NCBI GenBank assembly: GCA_013042375.1
Contig: JABDQH010000006.1
Location: 1 to 53,198, forward strand
DNA from: Woeseiaceae bacterium
GTDB taxonomy: Bacteria > Pseudomonadota > Gammaproteobacteria > Steroidobacterales > Woeseiaceae
Length of the DNA: 53,198 nt
Direction: 5' to 3'
Part shown: one piece after another, positions 1 through 8,066 of the stretch
Layout: every line of letters begins with the position of its first letter
Position numbering within the stretch: the first letter of the stretch is position 1
The notes under the pieces: generated by a model
Seen by the model: the letters and a program-made list of their open reading frames with translations, nothing else
Told to the model about the DNA's origin: nothing
Databases searched by the model: none
Translations under genes and position numbers: made by a program

Positions 1-243
1 GCGCTGCCTGCGGCCCGCCCACTCGGTCTCGCCGAACAGCACGAACGCCCTCTCCCCGTGCCGAACCAGGTTATCGGTCGACGCACCGCGGAACGACTTG
101 CCCCGGCCCAGATACGCCAACGCCTCCAGGAGACTCGTCTTCCCGGAGGCGTTAGCCCCGTATACAAGGTTGAAATTCGGTGTCAGATCAAGTTCGGCGT
201 GTTCCAGGCAGCGAAAATTGCTGACGGAAAAACGACGGATCAT
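1..243 (-). CDS. recF: RecF, DNA replication/repair ATPase, N-terminal 81 residues only
   Basis: The gene runs off the left edge, so only its N-terminus is present. Reading leftwards from an ATG at 243, it starts MIRRFSVSNFRCLEHAEL and has a Walker A loop GANASGKTS around residues 34-42, followed by LLEALAYLGRGKSFR. This matches the RecF family: an SMC-like ATPase that loads RecA at gaps via RecOR. The start is set by a GGGA ribosome-site-like stretch about 5 bases upstream, and it lies 27 bases after the dnaN stop, the usual dnaA-dnaN-recF order. The gene appears intact as far as visible; gyrB would be expected next, outside the window. Identity is secure from motif plus context. Confidence 0.93.
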   Translation of the reverse strand, partial: MIRRFSVSNFRCLEHAELDLTPNFNLVYGANASGKTSLLEALAYLGRGKSFRGASTDNLVRHGERAFVLFGETEWAGRRQR

Positions 244-270
244 TGACGTCCCGGCGCTGGCACCGTGGTC

Positions 271-1365
271 CTACAGCCGCATCGGCATAACGACAAACGT
301 GCAGTCCTCGTTGCCGGGCTCCCGGATCAGGCAGCTCGAGTTGCTGTCCTGCACTGAAAGCGTAACAACATCGCCTTCAACGGCTCCAAGTGCGTCCAGC
401 AGGTAATTGACGTTAAAACCGATTTCGATGTCTTCGCCGCTGTATTCGACCTCGAGCTCCTCCTCGGCCTCTTCCTGCTCCGGATTGTGCGCCTGCAGCA
501 TGACACCGCTGTCACGAATAACGAGCCGTATGCCGCGGTATTTCTCGTTCGACAGGATTGCCGTGCGCTGCAGGGCACCGCGAAACACCCCGCGATCCGC
601 CTTGAGCTCGTTTGTCGATTCTTTCGGTATGACGCGCTCGTATTCGGGGAACCGACCGTCGATCAGCTTCGAGGTGAAGCGGATTCCGTCGAGCTGAACG
701 CGGACATGATTCGCGCCGATTTCGAGCTCGACATCACCCTCGCCGCTCATAAGTCGTTGTAATTCAAGTACTCCCTTCCTCGGGACAATAACCTGTTGGG
801 CGTCTGCCGAACCGTCGACCCCAACCTGGCTCAAAGCCAGCCGGTGGCCGTCCGTCGCCACCGCGCGCAGCCGGCCCTGCCCGGTTTCGAGCAACATGCC
901 ATTCAGGTAATAGCGAACGTCCTGCTGCGCCATCGAAAAGTGCGTTTTCTCGATCAGCCGTCCCAGCGACTCCTGGGAGACCGAGATCGACTGCCCCGCC
1001 TTGATGTCTTCGACGACCGGAAACTCGGCTGCTGGCAAGGTTGCGAGATTGAAGCGGCTGCGGCCGGCGCGAACACTGAGTTTCTCGCCGCTGGCACTGA
1101 CATGGACCTCGGCGCCCTCGGGCAACGCCCGGCAGATATCGAGGAGCTTTCTGCCCGACACCGTTATTTCCCCGCCCGAATCCGTGTCGACGTCCGCCTG
1201 TGCCACGAGCTCGACCTCGAGGTCCGTGGCGCTCACCGACAGCTGACCGTCTTTAACGACCAACAGGATATTCGACAGGATCGGCATCGTCTGCCGACGC
1301 TCGACAACGCCGATGACGGCCTGAAGCGGTTTCAACAACGCTTCCCGTGCTGCGGTAAACTTCAT
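271..1365 (-). CDS. dnaN: DNA polymerase III beta sliding clamp
   Basis: 364-residue protein beginning MKFTAAREALLKPLQAVIGV, colinear with known DnaN (E. coli 366 residues), ending in the typical FVVMPMRL. It forms the ring-shaped dimer that tethers polymerase III and repair factors to DNA. The reading frame extends three codons further to a GTG at 1374. I prefer the ATG at 1365 because an AGGTGG ribosome site lies about 6 bases before it and the family begins MKFT. It sits between dnaA and recF on the same strand. About 200 AT-rich bases with DnaA boxes separate it from dnaA, so it may have its own promoter there. Confidence 0.97.
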   Translation of the reverse strand: MKFTAAREALLKPLQAVIGVVERRQTMPILSNILLVVKDGQLSVSATDLEVELVAQADVDTDSGGEITVSGRKLLDICRALPEGAEVHVSASGEKLSVRAGRSRFNLATLPAAEFPVVEDIKAGQSISVSQESLGRLIEKTHFSMAQQDVRYYLNGMLLETGQGRLRAVATDGHRLALSQVGVDGSADAQQVIVPRKGVLELQRLMSGEGDVELEIGANHVRVQLDGIRFTSKLIDGRFPEYERVIPKESTNELKADRGVFRGALQRTAILSNEKYRGIRLVIRDSGVMLQAHNPEQEEAEEELEVEYSGEDIEIGFNVNYLLDALGAVEGDVVTLSVQDSNSSCLIREPGNEDCTFVVMPMRL

Positions 1366-1374
1366 GGTTTCCAC

Positions 1375-1573
1375 CTGTTAATAAATATTGGAAAATATAT
1401 ATTTATTGTTATTATTAAGGGCATCGACGCCTGTGCATAACTTTTATTTATCTATTAAAAACAATGGCTTACTCAAGCATTTCTCTTATCAATACTTGCT
1501 GGTTACCGGTCGGCGACCTGTGTACAGCCTGTGGATAAAAATGCTCGCCGGTCTTATCCACCAGTTATCCACA
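1375..1573. other. Candidate replication origin (oriC) between dnaA and dnaN
   Basis: A ~200-base gap in an otherwise GC-rich region. The dnaN side (about 1378-1420, again 1439-1465) is almost pure A/T, as expected of a DNA-unwinding element. The dnaA side holds DnaA-box-like 9-mers: TGTGCATAA at 1432-1440 (reverse of TTATGCACA, full match to TTWTNCACA), TGTGGATAA at 1530-1538 (reverse of TTATCCACA), TTATCCACC at 1554-1562 (8 of 9) and TTATCCACA at 1565-1573, touching the dnaA stop. Known: several Gammaproteobacteria, e.g. Pseudomonas, place origin elements around dnaA. Inferred: this is the origin, or part of a two-part origin with the box at 3004-3012. No experiment or GC-skew calculation supports this yet. 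Confidence 0.7.
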
Positions 1574-2908
1574 TCATCCTGTCAGGGTTCTCAACAGATT
1601 GACGTAGTCGTCGTCGACGCGCTTATCCGTCTCGCGAAGCGACTCGATGCGGCGGCAGCCATGCAGGACCGTGGTGTGATCCCGCCCACCGAACGCGTCG
1701 CCGATTTCCGGCAGACTGTGATTCGTCAGCTCTTTCGCCAGGGCCATGGCTATTTGCCGTGGCCGCGCTATCGAACGAGTGCGCTTCTTCGATAACAGGT
1801 CGCCGACGCGAAGCTTAAAGTAGTCTGCGACCGTTTTCTGTATGTTCTCGATCGAAACCAGTCGTTCCTGCAGGGCCAGCAGGTCGCGCAATGCTTCCTT
1901 GGCGAAAGCAAGGTTGATCGGCCTGCCCGTGAAACGATAGTTCGCGATGACCCGACGCAGCGCACCTTCGAGTTCACGTACGTTCGAGCGGATGCGTTTG
2001 GCGATGAAAAACGCCACCTCGTCGGGTAGTTCGACCCCCTCGGCGCTCGCCTTGCTGATCAGGATTGCGACCGATGTTTCGAGCTCCGGCGGCTCGATCG
2101 ACACGGTAAGGCCCCAGCCGAACCGCGACTTGAGCCGCTCTTCGAGGCCATTGACCTCTTTCGGGTAGCGATCGCAGGTAAGGATGATCTGGCGCTGGCC
2201 TTCCAGCAGCGCGTTGAAAGTATGGAAAAACTCTTCCTGTGAGCGATCTTTACCGGCGAAAAACTGAATGTCGTCGATGAGCAGTGCGTCAAGCGACCGG
2301 TACCTCTCCTTGAACTCGGCGATGCGGTTGTGTTGCAGCCCCTTGACCATGTCGCTGACGAAGCGCTCCGAATGAACGTAGCTGACGCCCGCATCGGGCT
2401 TTTTCGCCAGTATGGCATTGCCGACCGCGTGCATAAGGTGGGTCTTGCCCAGGCCGACGCCGCCGTAGATGAACAGCGGGTTGTACGACTTGCCTGGATT
2501 CTCCCCGACCTGAATGGCCGCCGCTCGCGCGAGCTGGTTACTCTTGCCCTCGACGAAGGTATCGAACGTGAATTGCGGGTTCAGTCGGGGCACGACGCGT
2601 GTCCGATGTGGTGTTTTCGAAGGCGTCGATCGGGGCCCTGCGTCGACGGCCGCCGGCGCCGCGCCGCGCGATCCGACCTCGACGAGAATCTCGGTGGCCG
2701 CGCCGCTGTCGGCGGCAACCTCGATGATGCGATCGAGGTAGTGCTGCTTGACCCAGTCGATCACGAAGCGATTCGGGGCGAGCAGCCTGAGAACCGACCC
2801 GTCGTCCACGGCCTGTAATGGCCGGATCCAGGTATTGAACTGCTGCTCCGGTAACTCTGCCTGCAGGACCCGCGCACATTGGTCCCAAAGGGTCGATTCA
2901 GCAGGCAA
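1574..2908 (-). CDS. dnaA: Chromosomal replication initiator DnaA
   Basis: About 444 residues. Domain I starts [15 protein letters not shown]. The AAA+ core has Walker [11 protein letters not shown] (about 149-158 in this numbering) and Walker B LLIDDIQF. The C-terminal box-binding domain carries the signature [16 protein letters not shown]. It binds DnaA boxes and melts oriC. The open frame reaches a GTG at 3025, but the extra 39 residues resemble no DnaA and would cover a DnaA box and promoter-like sequence. Two start choices remain: TTG at 2908, preceded by GGGGGAA at good spacing and matching the family start, or GTG at 2926, with no clear ribosome site. I chose TTG. The gene is intact. 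Confidence 0.95.
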   Translation of the reverse strand: MPAESTLWDQCARVLQAELPEQQFNTWIRPLQAVDDGSVLRLLAPNRFVIDWVKQHYLDRIIEVAADSGAATEILVEVGSRGAAPAAVDAGPRSTPSKTPHRTRVVPRLNPQFTFDTFVEGKSNQLARAAAIQVGENPGKSYNPLFIYGGVGLGKTHLMHAVGNAILAKKPDAGVSYVHSERFVSDMVKGLQHNRIAEFKERYRSLDALLIDDIQFFAGKDRSQEEFFHTFNALLEGQRQIILTCDRYPKEVNGLEERLKSRFGWGLTVSIEPPELETSVAILISKASAEGVELPDEVAFFIAKRIRSNVRELEGALRRVIANYRFTGRPINLAFAKEALRDLLALQERLVSIENIQKTVADYFKLRVGDLLSKKRTRSIARPRQIAMALAKELTNHSLPEIGDAFGGRDHTTVLHGCRRIESLRETDKRVDDDYVNLLRTLTG

Positions 2909-3003
2909 GGGTTCCCCCGGGTTCACGACTGGTGGCGCCACGACAATTGAGTGATGAAAGACGAGGCAGTCTATAACGTATGCCGGGATGCCGCCAGATG
3001 CGG

Positions 3004-3012
3004 TTATCCACA
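3004..3012 (+). promoter_or_regulatory. DnaA box in the dnaA-rpmH intergenic region
   Basis: Perfect TTATCCACA upstream of dnaA. It could serve DnaA autoregulation or be part of a Pseudomonas-type origin between rpmH and dnaA. Only one good box is seen on this side, against four between dnaA and dnaN. Confidence 0.65.
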
Positions 3013-3052
3013 GGGGACGAAACACCCAAACCCCAATGTTTTCACCAGTCTA

Positions 3053-3081
3053 TTGACACCCTCTGGGCTTCTGCGTACCCT
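3053..3081 (+). promoter_or_regulatory. Putative sigma70 promoter of rpmH
   Basis: TTGACA (3053-3058), a 17-base spacer, then a weak -10 TACCCT (3076-3081), about 35 bases before the rpmH ATG. The -35 is perfect and the spacing ideal, but the -10 matches TATAAT at only three positions. Confidence 0.5.
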
Positions 3082-3116
3082 TGCCGCCCTTCGTAAATCT
3101 CGGTCGGACAAAGGCC

Positions 3117-3251
3117 ATGAAACGCACATACCAGCCCAGCAAAATAAAGCGCGCACGCACGCACGGCTTTCGTGCCCGCATGGCGACCAAGGCCGGGCGT
3201 CTCGTACTCAAGCGCCGCCGCGCGAAAGGCCGCGCTCGGCTGACGCCTTAG
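3117..3251 (+). CDS. rpmH: 50S ribosomal protein L34
   Basis: 44 residues starting [20 protein letters not shown] and ending RARLTP, very basic and colinear with L34 (44-46 residues in most bacteria). It is a small late-assembling component of the large ribosomal subunit. The gene sits in its universal place: divergent from dnaA and just upstream of rnpA. A promoter-like TTGACA lies upstream. Confidence 0.98.
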   Translation: MKRTYQPSKIKRARTHGFRARMATKAGRLVLKRRRAKGRARLTP

Positions 3252-3292
3252 TCGGACAGGCGCCCGTCGAAACGACGAGCAACAAACCAGGG

Positions 3293-3676
3293 TTGACGAG
3301 CACACCAGGCAACCGGTTCACCAGAGACAACCGGCTTCTTGATGCTGCCGATTTCGGGCGCGTATTCGACGCAGCAACACGCAGCCGCGATACACTGTTC
3401 ACCGTGCTGTGCCGGCGCAACGGGACGGACACTGCCAGGCTGGGCCTGGCTATCTCCAAGAAGCGCTGTCGCCGCGCCACGGCCAGGAACCGCATTAAGA
3501 GAGTCGTTCGGGAGTCTTTTCGCCGGCAGCGGGCAATGTTGTCGGGGCTCGACGTTGTCGTAATGAACCAGCCGGCGGCCGCAACCGCGGACAACGCCGA
3601 GCTGTTCGCCAGCCTCGACCGGCACTGGCAGCGTTGCAGCAGGGCGCGAACGCGAGGATCAAACAGCAATGGATAA
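3293..3676 (+). CDS. rnpA: Ribonuclease P protein component
   Basis: 127 residues with the family core: GNRFTRDNRLLDAADFGRVF near the N-terminus, then LGLAISKKRCRRATARNRIK, which carries the RNR signature, then RVVRESFR. It binds the RNase P RNA and helps mature tRNA 5' ends. No ATG is available in this frame. The TTG at 3293 gives MTSTPGNRF, a typical RnpA start, although its ribosome site is weak and translation may be coupled to rpmH 41 bases upstream. Its stop overlaps the yidC start by 8 bases. The gene yidD, normally found between rnpA and yidC, is missing. Confidence 0.93.
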   Translation: MTSTPGNRFTRDNRLLDAADFGRVFDAATRSRDTLFTVLCRRNGTDTARLGLAISKKRCRRATARNRIKRVVRESFRRQRAMLSGLDVVVMNQPAAATADNAELFASLDRHWQRCSRARTRGSNSNG

Positions 3677-5393
3677 CCAACGCCTCCTGATCTGGGCCTT
3701 CTTCGCCATGATGGCGTGGCTTACGTGGCAGACGTGGCAACAGGATTTCGGCCCGCAGCCCGCTGCGCCACCGGCAGGGCAGGCCACCGAGACGGAGGCG
3801 GTGCCGGCGGTGCCGGCGATGCCGGCGGGTGACGACGACATACCCGAGCTCAGCGCGGAGGGCGCGAGCGAGGCCGTGCTACCACAGGCGCCGGCCGAGG
3901 CGAGCCAGCCGGCGGCGGCCGCCGTGACAGTGCGCACGGACGTCTTCGATATTCAAATCAGCACGGCCGGCGGCACCTTGCTGGGGGCCACGCTGCCGGA
4001 ATACCCGGTCGCGAAGGACCGGCCGGACGAACCCGTCACCCTGCTGGACGACGCGGTGGGCGGCAACTATGGCCTCATCGAATCGGGCATGCGGGCTGCC
4101 GACGGCGGCGCCGAAGCGACGCACCTCGTTATCTTCAGTGCCGCGCAGACGAGTTACGACCTTGGTGGTGCCGACGAAATCGTCGTGCCGCTCACGTGGA
4201 CCGACGCGAGCGGCGTCACCGTCGAGAAGCGCTTCACTTTCCGGCGCGGCAGCTACCGGATCGACCTCGAGCAGGTCGTAAGCAATAACTCGGGCGAGGC
4301 GTGGCGCGGCGCCGAGTATGTGCGCATCAAGCGGCACTCGGCCGAACAGGAACGCTCGATGTTCGACGTCGATTCGTACTCGTTTATCGGGCCGGTCATC
4401 TTCGATGGCGAGAAGTCGGAAAAACTCAAGCGCGATGATCTGCTCGACGATGGTCCCTACCAGTACTCGTCGCAGCGCGGCTGGCTGGCCTCGATTCAGC
4501 ATCACTTCGTGCGCGCAATCGTGCCGACCCCCGGCGTCGATTACCGCTACACGGTGGCTGTCAGCGGCGACCAGGCAACCAGCACGGCGATGCGCCGCAA
4601 CCTCACTGCCATTGCGCCTGGCTCGACCGAGACCTTTGCCACGACGCTGTTCGTCGGCCCGAAGCTGCAGTCCCAGCTAGAAGAGATCGACAAGAAGCTC
4701 AAGCTGACGGTCGATTACGGCTGGCTGACGATCCTGTCGCAGCCGCTGTTCTGGTTGCTGAGTTTCGTGCACGGTTTCGTTGCCAACTGGGGCGTTGCGA
4801 TTATCGCCGTAACCTTCCTGATCAAGCTCGCGTTCTACAAACTGACCGAGTCGTCCGGGCGCTCGATGGCGAAGATGCGCCAGATCCAGCCGCGCATGAA
4901 GGCCCTGCAGGATCGTTACAAGGACGACCGCCAGGCGCTGAGCCAGGCCATGATGGACCTCTACAAGCGCGAGAAGGTCAACCCGGCGGCGGGGTGTCTG
5001 CCGATCCTGATCCAGATGCCGTTCTTCCTCGCCTTCTACTGGGTCCTGCTCGAGAGCGTCGAGATGCGCCAGGCGCCGTTCGCGCTCTGGATCACGGATC
5101 TGTCGACCCGTGACCCGTATTTCATTTTGCCGGTAATCATGGGTGCGGCGATGCTGATCCAGCAGAGGCTAAACCCGGCGCCGACCGACCCGGTTCAGGC
5201 CAGGGTCATGCAGATCATGCCGATCATGTTCACGGTCTTCTTCGCGTTTTTCCCGTCGGGCCTCGTGCTCTACTGGGTGACGAACACGGTGCTCTCGATT
5301 GCCCAGCAGTGGAACGTGAATCGCGTAGTCGAGGCCGAAGCGAAAGCGAAGAAGGGCGGGCAGAAGGGCGGCCAGAAGAAAAAAGACGCCTAG
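3669..5393 (+). CDS. yidC: Membrane protein insertase YidC
   Basis: 574 residues. An N-terminal anchor (MDNQRLLIWAFFAMMAWLTW) is followed by an Ala/Pro-rich linker, a periplasmic domain to about residue 335, then the conserved Oxa1/YidC core with its hydrophobic segments. The core includes AAGCLPILIQMPFFLAFYW and the C-terminal VLYWVTNTVLSIAQQWNVNR, ending in a Lys-rich tail (KKGGQKGGQKKKDA) that can contact the ribosome. YidC inserts inner-membrane proteins, among them ATP synthase subunits a and c, encoded later in this window. The start overlaps rnpA by 8 bases. Length and order match gammaproteobacterial YidC. Confidence 0.97.
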   Translation: MDNQRLLIWAFFAMMAWLTWQTWQQDFGPQPAAPPAGQATETEAVPAVPAMPAGDDDIPELSAEGASEAVLPQAPAEASQPAAAAVTVRTDVFDIQISTAGGTLLGATLPEYPVAKDRPDEPVTLLDDAVGGNYGLIESGMRAADGGAEATHLVIFSAAQTSYDLGGADEIVVPLTWTDASGVTVEKRFTFRRGSYRIDLEQVVSNNSGEAWRGAEYVRIKRHSAEQERSMFDVDSYSFIGPVIFDGEKSEKLKRDDLLDDGPYQYSSQRGWLASIQHHFVRAIVPTPGVDYRYTVAVSGDQATSTAMRRNLTAIAPGSTETFATTLFVGPKLQSQLEEIDKKLKLTVDYGWLTILSQPLFWLLSFVHGFVANWGVAIIAVTFLIKLAFYKLTESSGRSMAKMRQIQPRMKALQDRYKDDRQALSQAMMDLYKREKVNPAAGCLPILIQMPFFLAFYWVLLESVEMRQAPFALWITDLSTRDPYFILPVIMGAAMLIQQRLNPAPTDPVQARVMQIMPIMFTVFFAFFPSGLVLYWVTNTVLSIAQQWNVNRVVEAEAKAKKGGQKGGQKKKDA

Positions 5394-5401
5394 CTCGCCC
5401 G

Positions 5402-6616
5402 TCAGTTCGCGAGCCGTGTACGCACGCGGATTTCATGGTGCAGCGTTTTATGCACCGGGCAGCGATCCGCGATCTCGACCATGCGCTGGCGCTGTGCGTC
5501 GCTGAGACTTCCCTCGATTTCGATTTCACGCTGAAACTCGTGGATCATGCCGGACGCCTGTTCGCAGTCCGCACAGTCTTCAGCGTGCACGCGACCGTGG
5601 CTTACGCGAACGGTCGCCGACTCGAAATCCAGCTTCTTGTGTTCTGCATACATGCGCAGCGTCATCGAGGTGCAGGTCGCAAGCGATGCTGCGAGCATGT
5701 CGTAGGGCGTTGGCCCGAGATCCGTACCGCCGACGGCCCTGGGCTCATCCGCCAGGAGCTGATGTTCGCCGGCGGCGACTTCCGTCGCGAAGCCGTCAGC
5801 GCTGGTGCGCGCGACCACTTCACCGGCGCGCGCCTGCAGGCCGGCGGGTTTTTCGACGGCGGGCAAATAGTGCGCGGCCCATGCCGCCAGCATTTCGCCG
5901 ACATAACGAGAGTCTTCATTGCGCGACAGCAAGTGGTCGGCCGTGTCGAGACTGATAAAACTCTTCGGGTGTTTTGCCGCGACGAACAGCGCGGATGCGT
6001 TGTCGATTTCGACGACATCATCGAGCGGTGCGTGCATGATGAGGACCGCTTTGCGCAACGATGCAACGGCCGTCGGCAGGTCATGCGCGGCCAGGTCATC
6101 GACAAACGACCTGCGTATGCGAAACGGCCGTCCACCCAGCTGTACTTCGGCAACGCCATCTTCTTCAAGCGTTTTTTCGGCGCCTGTCAGCATTTGCGTG
6201 ACGTGCTCGGGATCGGACGGCGAACCTATCGTCGCCACGGCGACCGCTGAGGGCACCTGGGCAGCAGCCTGGAGAACGGCGGTACCGCCGAGGGAGTGCC
6301 CGAACAAAATCTCGGGAGCGCGGTGCTCGGCATCGAGCCAGTCCACTGCCGCCAGAAGGTCCGCGATGTTGCTGGAGAAACTCGTATCCTCGAAGGCGCC
6401 CTCGCTTTGCCCGAGCCCGGTGAAGTCGAAGCGCAGCACGGCGATGCCAGCGCCGGTCATCGCGCGCGCAACGTTCGTCGCCGCCTTGAGATTCTTTGAA
6501 CAGGTGAAACAGTGGGCGAATAACGCGAAAGCCCGGGGCTTGTCATCCGGCAGGTCGAGTATGCCGGCGAGCTTCTTGCCCTCGGAATTGGGGAAGGAAA
6601 CATTCTGGCTCTGCAT
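5402..6616 (-). CDS. Bifunctional alpha/beta-hydrolase / OsmC-family protein
   Basis: About 404 residues in two domains. Residues ~1-255 form an alpha/beta-hydrolase with the nucleophile elbow GHSLGG, a DFTGLGQS strand-turn and a late Asp/His pair (APLDDV, ADHLL). Residues ~270-404 form an OsmC/Ohr-type domain with the two peroxidatic-type cysteines in CTSMTL and CPVHKTL. This fusion is a known family; its substrate is unclear, but OsmC relatives reduce organic hydroperoxides. The frame opens at a TTG at 6622, but I favour the ATG at 6616. The gene converges with yidC (8-base gap) and is divergent from mnmE, so it shares that short promoter region. Confidence 0.9.
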   Translation of the reverse strand: MQSQNVSFPNSEGKKLAGILDLPDDKPRAFALFAHCFTCSKNLKAATNVARAMTGAGIAVLRFDFTGLGQSEGAFEDTSFSSNIADLLAAVDWLDAEHRAPEILFGHSLGGTAVLQAAAQVPSAVAVATIGSPSDPEHVTQMLTGAEKTLEEDGVAEVQLGGRPFRIRRSFVDDLAAHDLPTAVASLRKAVLIMHAPLDDVVEIDNASALFVAAKHPKSFISLDTADHLLSRNEDSRYVGEMLAAWAAHYLPAVEKPAGLQARAGEVVARTSADGFATEVAAGEHQLLADEPRAVGGTDLGPTPYDMLAASLATCTSMTLRMYAEHKKLDFESATVRVSHGRVHAEDCADCEQASGMIHEFQREIEIEGSLSDAQRQRMVEIADRCPVHKTLHHEIRVRTRLAN

Positions 6617-6645
6617 GGACAAGGCACCTGTGGTTTTATACGCGT

Positions 6646-7971
6646 ATGGATTCTACCGCGGACACGATCGTCGCGGCGGCGACGCCGCCGGGCACGGGCG
6701 GCGTCGGGGTCGTTCGCGTCTCGGGCGACGATGTCGAGCAGATCGCACGTACGATGCTCGGCAGTCTTCCCGAACCGCGCACGGCGACCTATCGCTCGTT
6801 TCGCAACGAGGCAGGTGAGCGGATCGATGCGGGCCTGGCCCTGTATTTCCCGGCGCCGGCCTCGTTCACGGGTGAATCGGTCCTCGAGCTGCACGGACAC
6901 GGCGGGCCGGTCGTTGTCTCGTTGCTCGTCGACGCCGTCGTCGAGCTCGGTGCGCGCCAGGCGCAACCCGGCGAGTTTTCGAAGCGTGCCTTCCTCAATG
7001 GCAAGCTCGATCTCGTGCAGGCAGAGGCGATTGCCGACCTGATCGCCAGCGGCACGGCACAGGCCGCACGCGCGGCACTGCGCTCGCTCGCGGGCCGTTT
7101 CTCGGCGGCGATCAACGCCCTGGCCGAACAGCTCGTGCGCCTGCGCATGCACGTCGAGGCCGCGATCGATTTTCCCGAGGAAGAAATCGACTTTCTCTCG
7201 GACGATGCGCTGCTCGCGCGTATCGACGAGTGCGCCGAGGCGTTCGGCACCCTGGTTTCCGAAGCACGACAGGGGAGGGTGCTGCGCGATGGCTTCCAGG
7301 TCGTCATCGTCGGCAAACCCAACGCGGGCAAGTCCAGCCTGCTCAATCTGCTCAGCGGCCAGGAAGCGGCGATCGTCACGGAAATCGCGGGCACGACGCG
7401 CGACGTGCTGCGCGAACAAATCGATGTCGACGGCCTCGCCGTCGACATCGTGGACACGGCCGGCCTGCGCGACGACCCCGACCTCATCGAGGCCGAGGGG
7501 ATTCGCCGCGCGAAAGAGGCGCTCGGCAACGCCGACGCCGTGCTGTGGATCCAGGATGTGACCGGCGCCGGACCGGACCGGCCGGACATGCCGGACGGCG
7601 CTCCGGTCACGATCGTCCATAACAAGATCGACAAGAGCGGCGATGAGCCCGGGCTGCGCGATGGCGAGGTGTGGATCTCGGCGCAGACGGGCGCGGGCGT
7701 CGACGCGCTGCGGCGCCGTATCCGCGAGCTGGCCGGTTACGAGAACCTCGGTGAGGGGGCGTTCACGGCGCGGCGCCGGCACGTGCGCGCGTTACGCCGC
7801 GCACATGAGCATTTCCTGGCCGGACGCAAAGCGCTGGACGAGCGCAGGTCGGGCGAACTCATGGCCGAGGAGCTGCGGCTCGCCCACGACGCGCTCGGGG
7901 AGATCACGGGGGCGTCCACGGCCGATGATCTGCTCGGCAGGATCTTCTCAAAGTTCTGTATCGGCAAATAG
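6646..7971 (+). CDS. mnmE: tRNA modification GTPase MnmE
   Basis: 441 residues. The N-terminal tetrahydrofolate-binding domain begins DTIVAAATPPGTGGVGVVRV. A helical domain is interrupted by a G domain with G1 GKPNAGKSS (~223-231), G3 DTAGL (~270-274) and G4 NKID (~326-329). The C-terminus is the hallmark FCIGK. With MnmG it builds the cmnm5 group on wobble uridine 34 of several tRNAs. The start ATG lies only about 30 bases from the divergent hydrolase start. MnmG is encoded about 6.7 kb away instead of close by. All catalytic motifs are present. Confidence 0.97.
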   Translation: MDSTADTIVAAATPPGTGGVGVVRVSGDDVEQIARTMLGSLPEPRTATYRSFRNEAGERIDAGLALYFPAPASFTGESVLELHGHGGPVVVSLLVDAVVELGARQAQPGEFSKRAFLNGKLDLVQAEAIADLIASGTAQAARAALRSLAGRFSAAINALAEQLVRLRMHVEAAIDFPEEEIDFLSDDALLARIDECAEAFGTLVSEARQGRVLRDGFQVVIVGKPNAGKSSLLNLLSGQEAAIVTEIAGTTRDVLREQIDVDGLAVDIVDTAGLRDDPDLIEAEGIRRAKEALGNADAVLWIQDVTGAGPDRPDMPDGAPVTIVHNKIDKSGDEPGLRDGEVWISAQTGAGVDALRRRIRELAGYENLGEGAFTARRRHVRALRRAHEHFLAGRKALDERRSGELMAEELRLAHDALGEITGASTADDLLGRIFSKFCIGK

Positions 7972-7990
7972 GCGCTGCCGTCCACCGCCA

Positions 7991-8060
7991 GTGGGAGGGC
8001 CTTCTCCCGTCAAGCGGGATAATAAGGCCCGAATCTGTTCGCGGCTGATGCCGCTCCCAC
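7991..8060. repeat. REP-like composite palindrome (GTGGGAG family, copy 1)
   Basis: A 70-base element bounded by GTGGGAGGGCCTTC and its opposite arm GCGGCTGATGCCGCTCCCAC. It fills the gap between the convergent mnmE and M16 peptidase genes. Read in reverse it follows the same plan as the element at 41173-41224, but carries an extra ~21-base hairpin (TCCCGTCAAGCGGGA) in one arm. It may also act as a bidirectional terminator or mRNA-end stabiliser. Confidence 0.8.
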
Positions 8061-8066
8061 AAGCAG

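Noticed and set aside
2909..3025. 39-residue N-terminal extension of DnaA from GTG 3025
   Set aside because: The residues match no DnaA and the stretch contains a perfect DnaA box and promoter-like sequence.
2951..3292. N-terminal extension of rnpA from 2951
   Set aside because: It would run through the rpmH gene, its promoter and the DnaA box; the family start fits TTG 3293.
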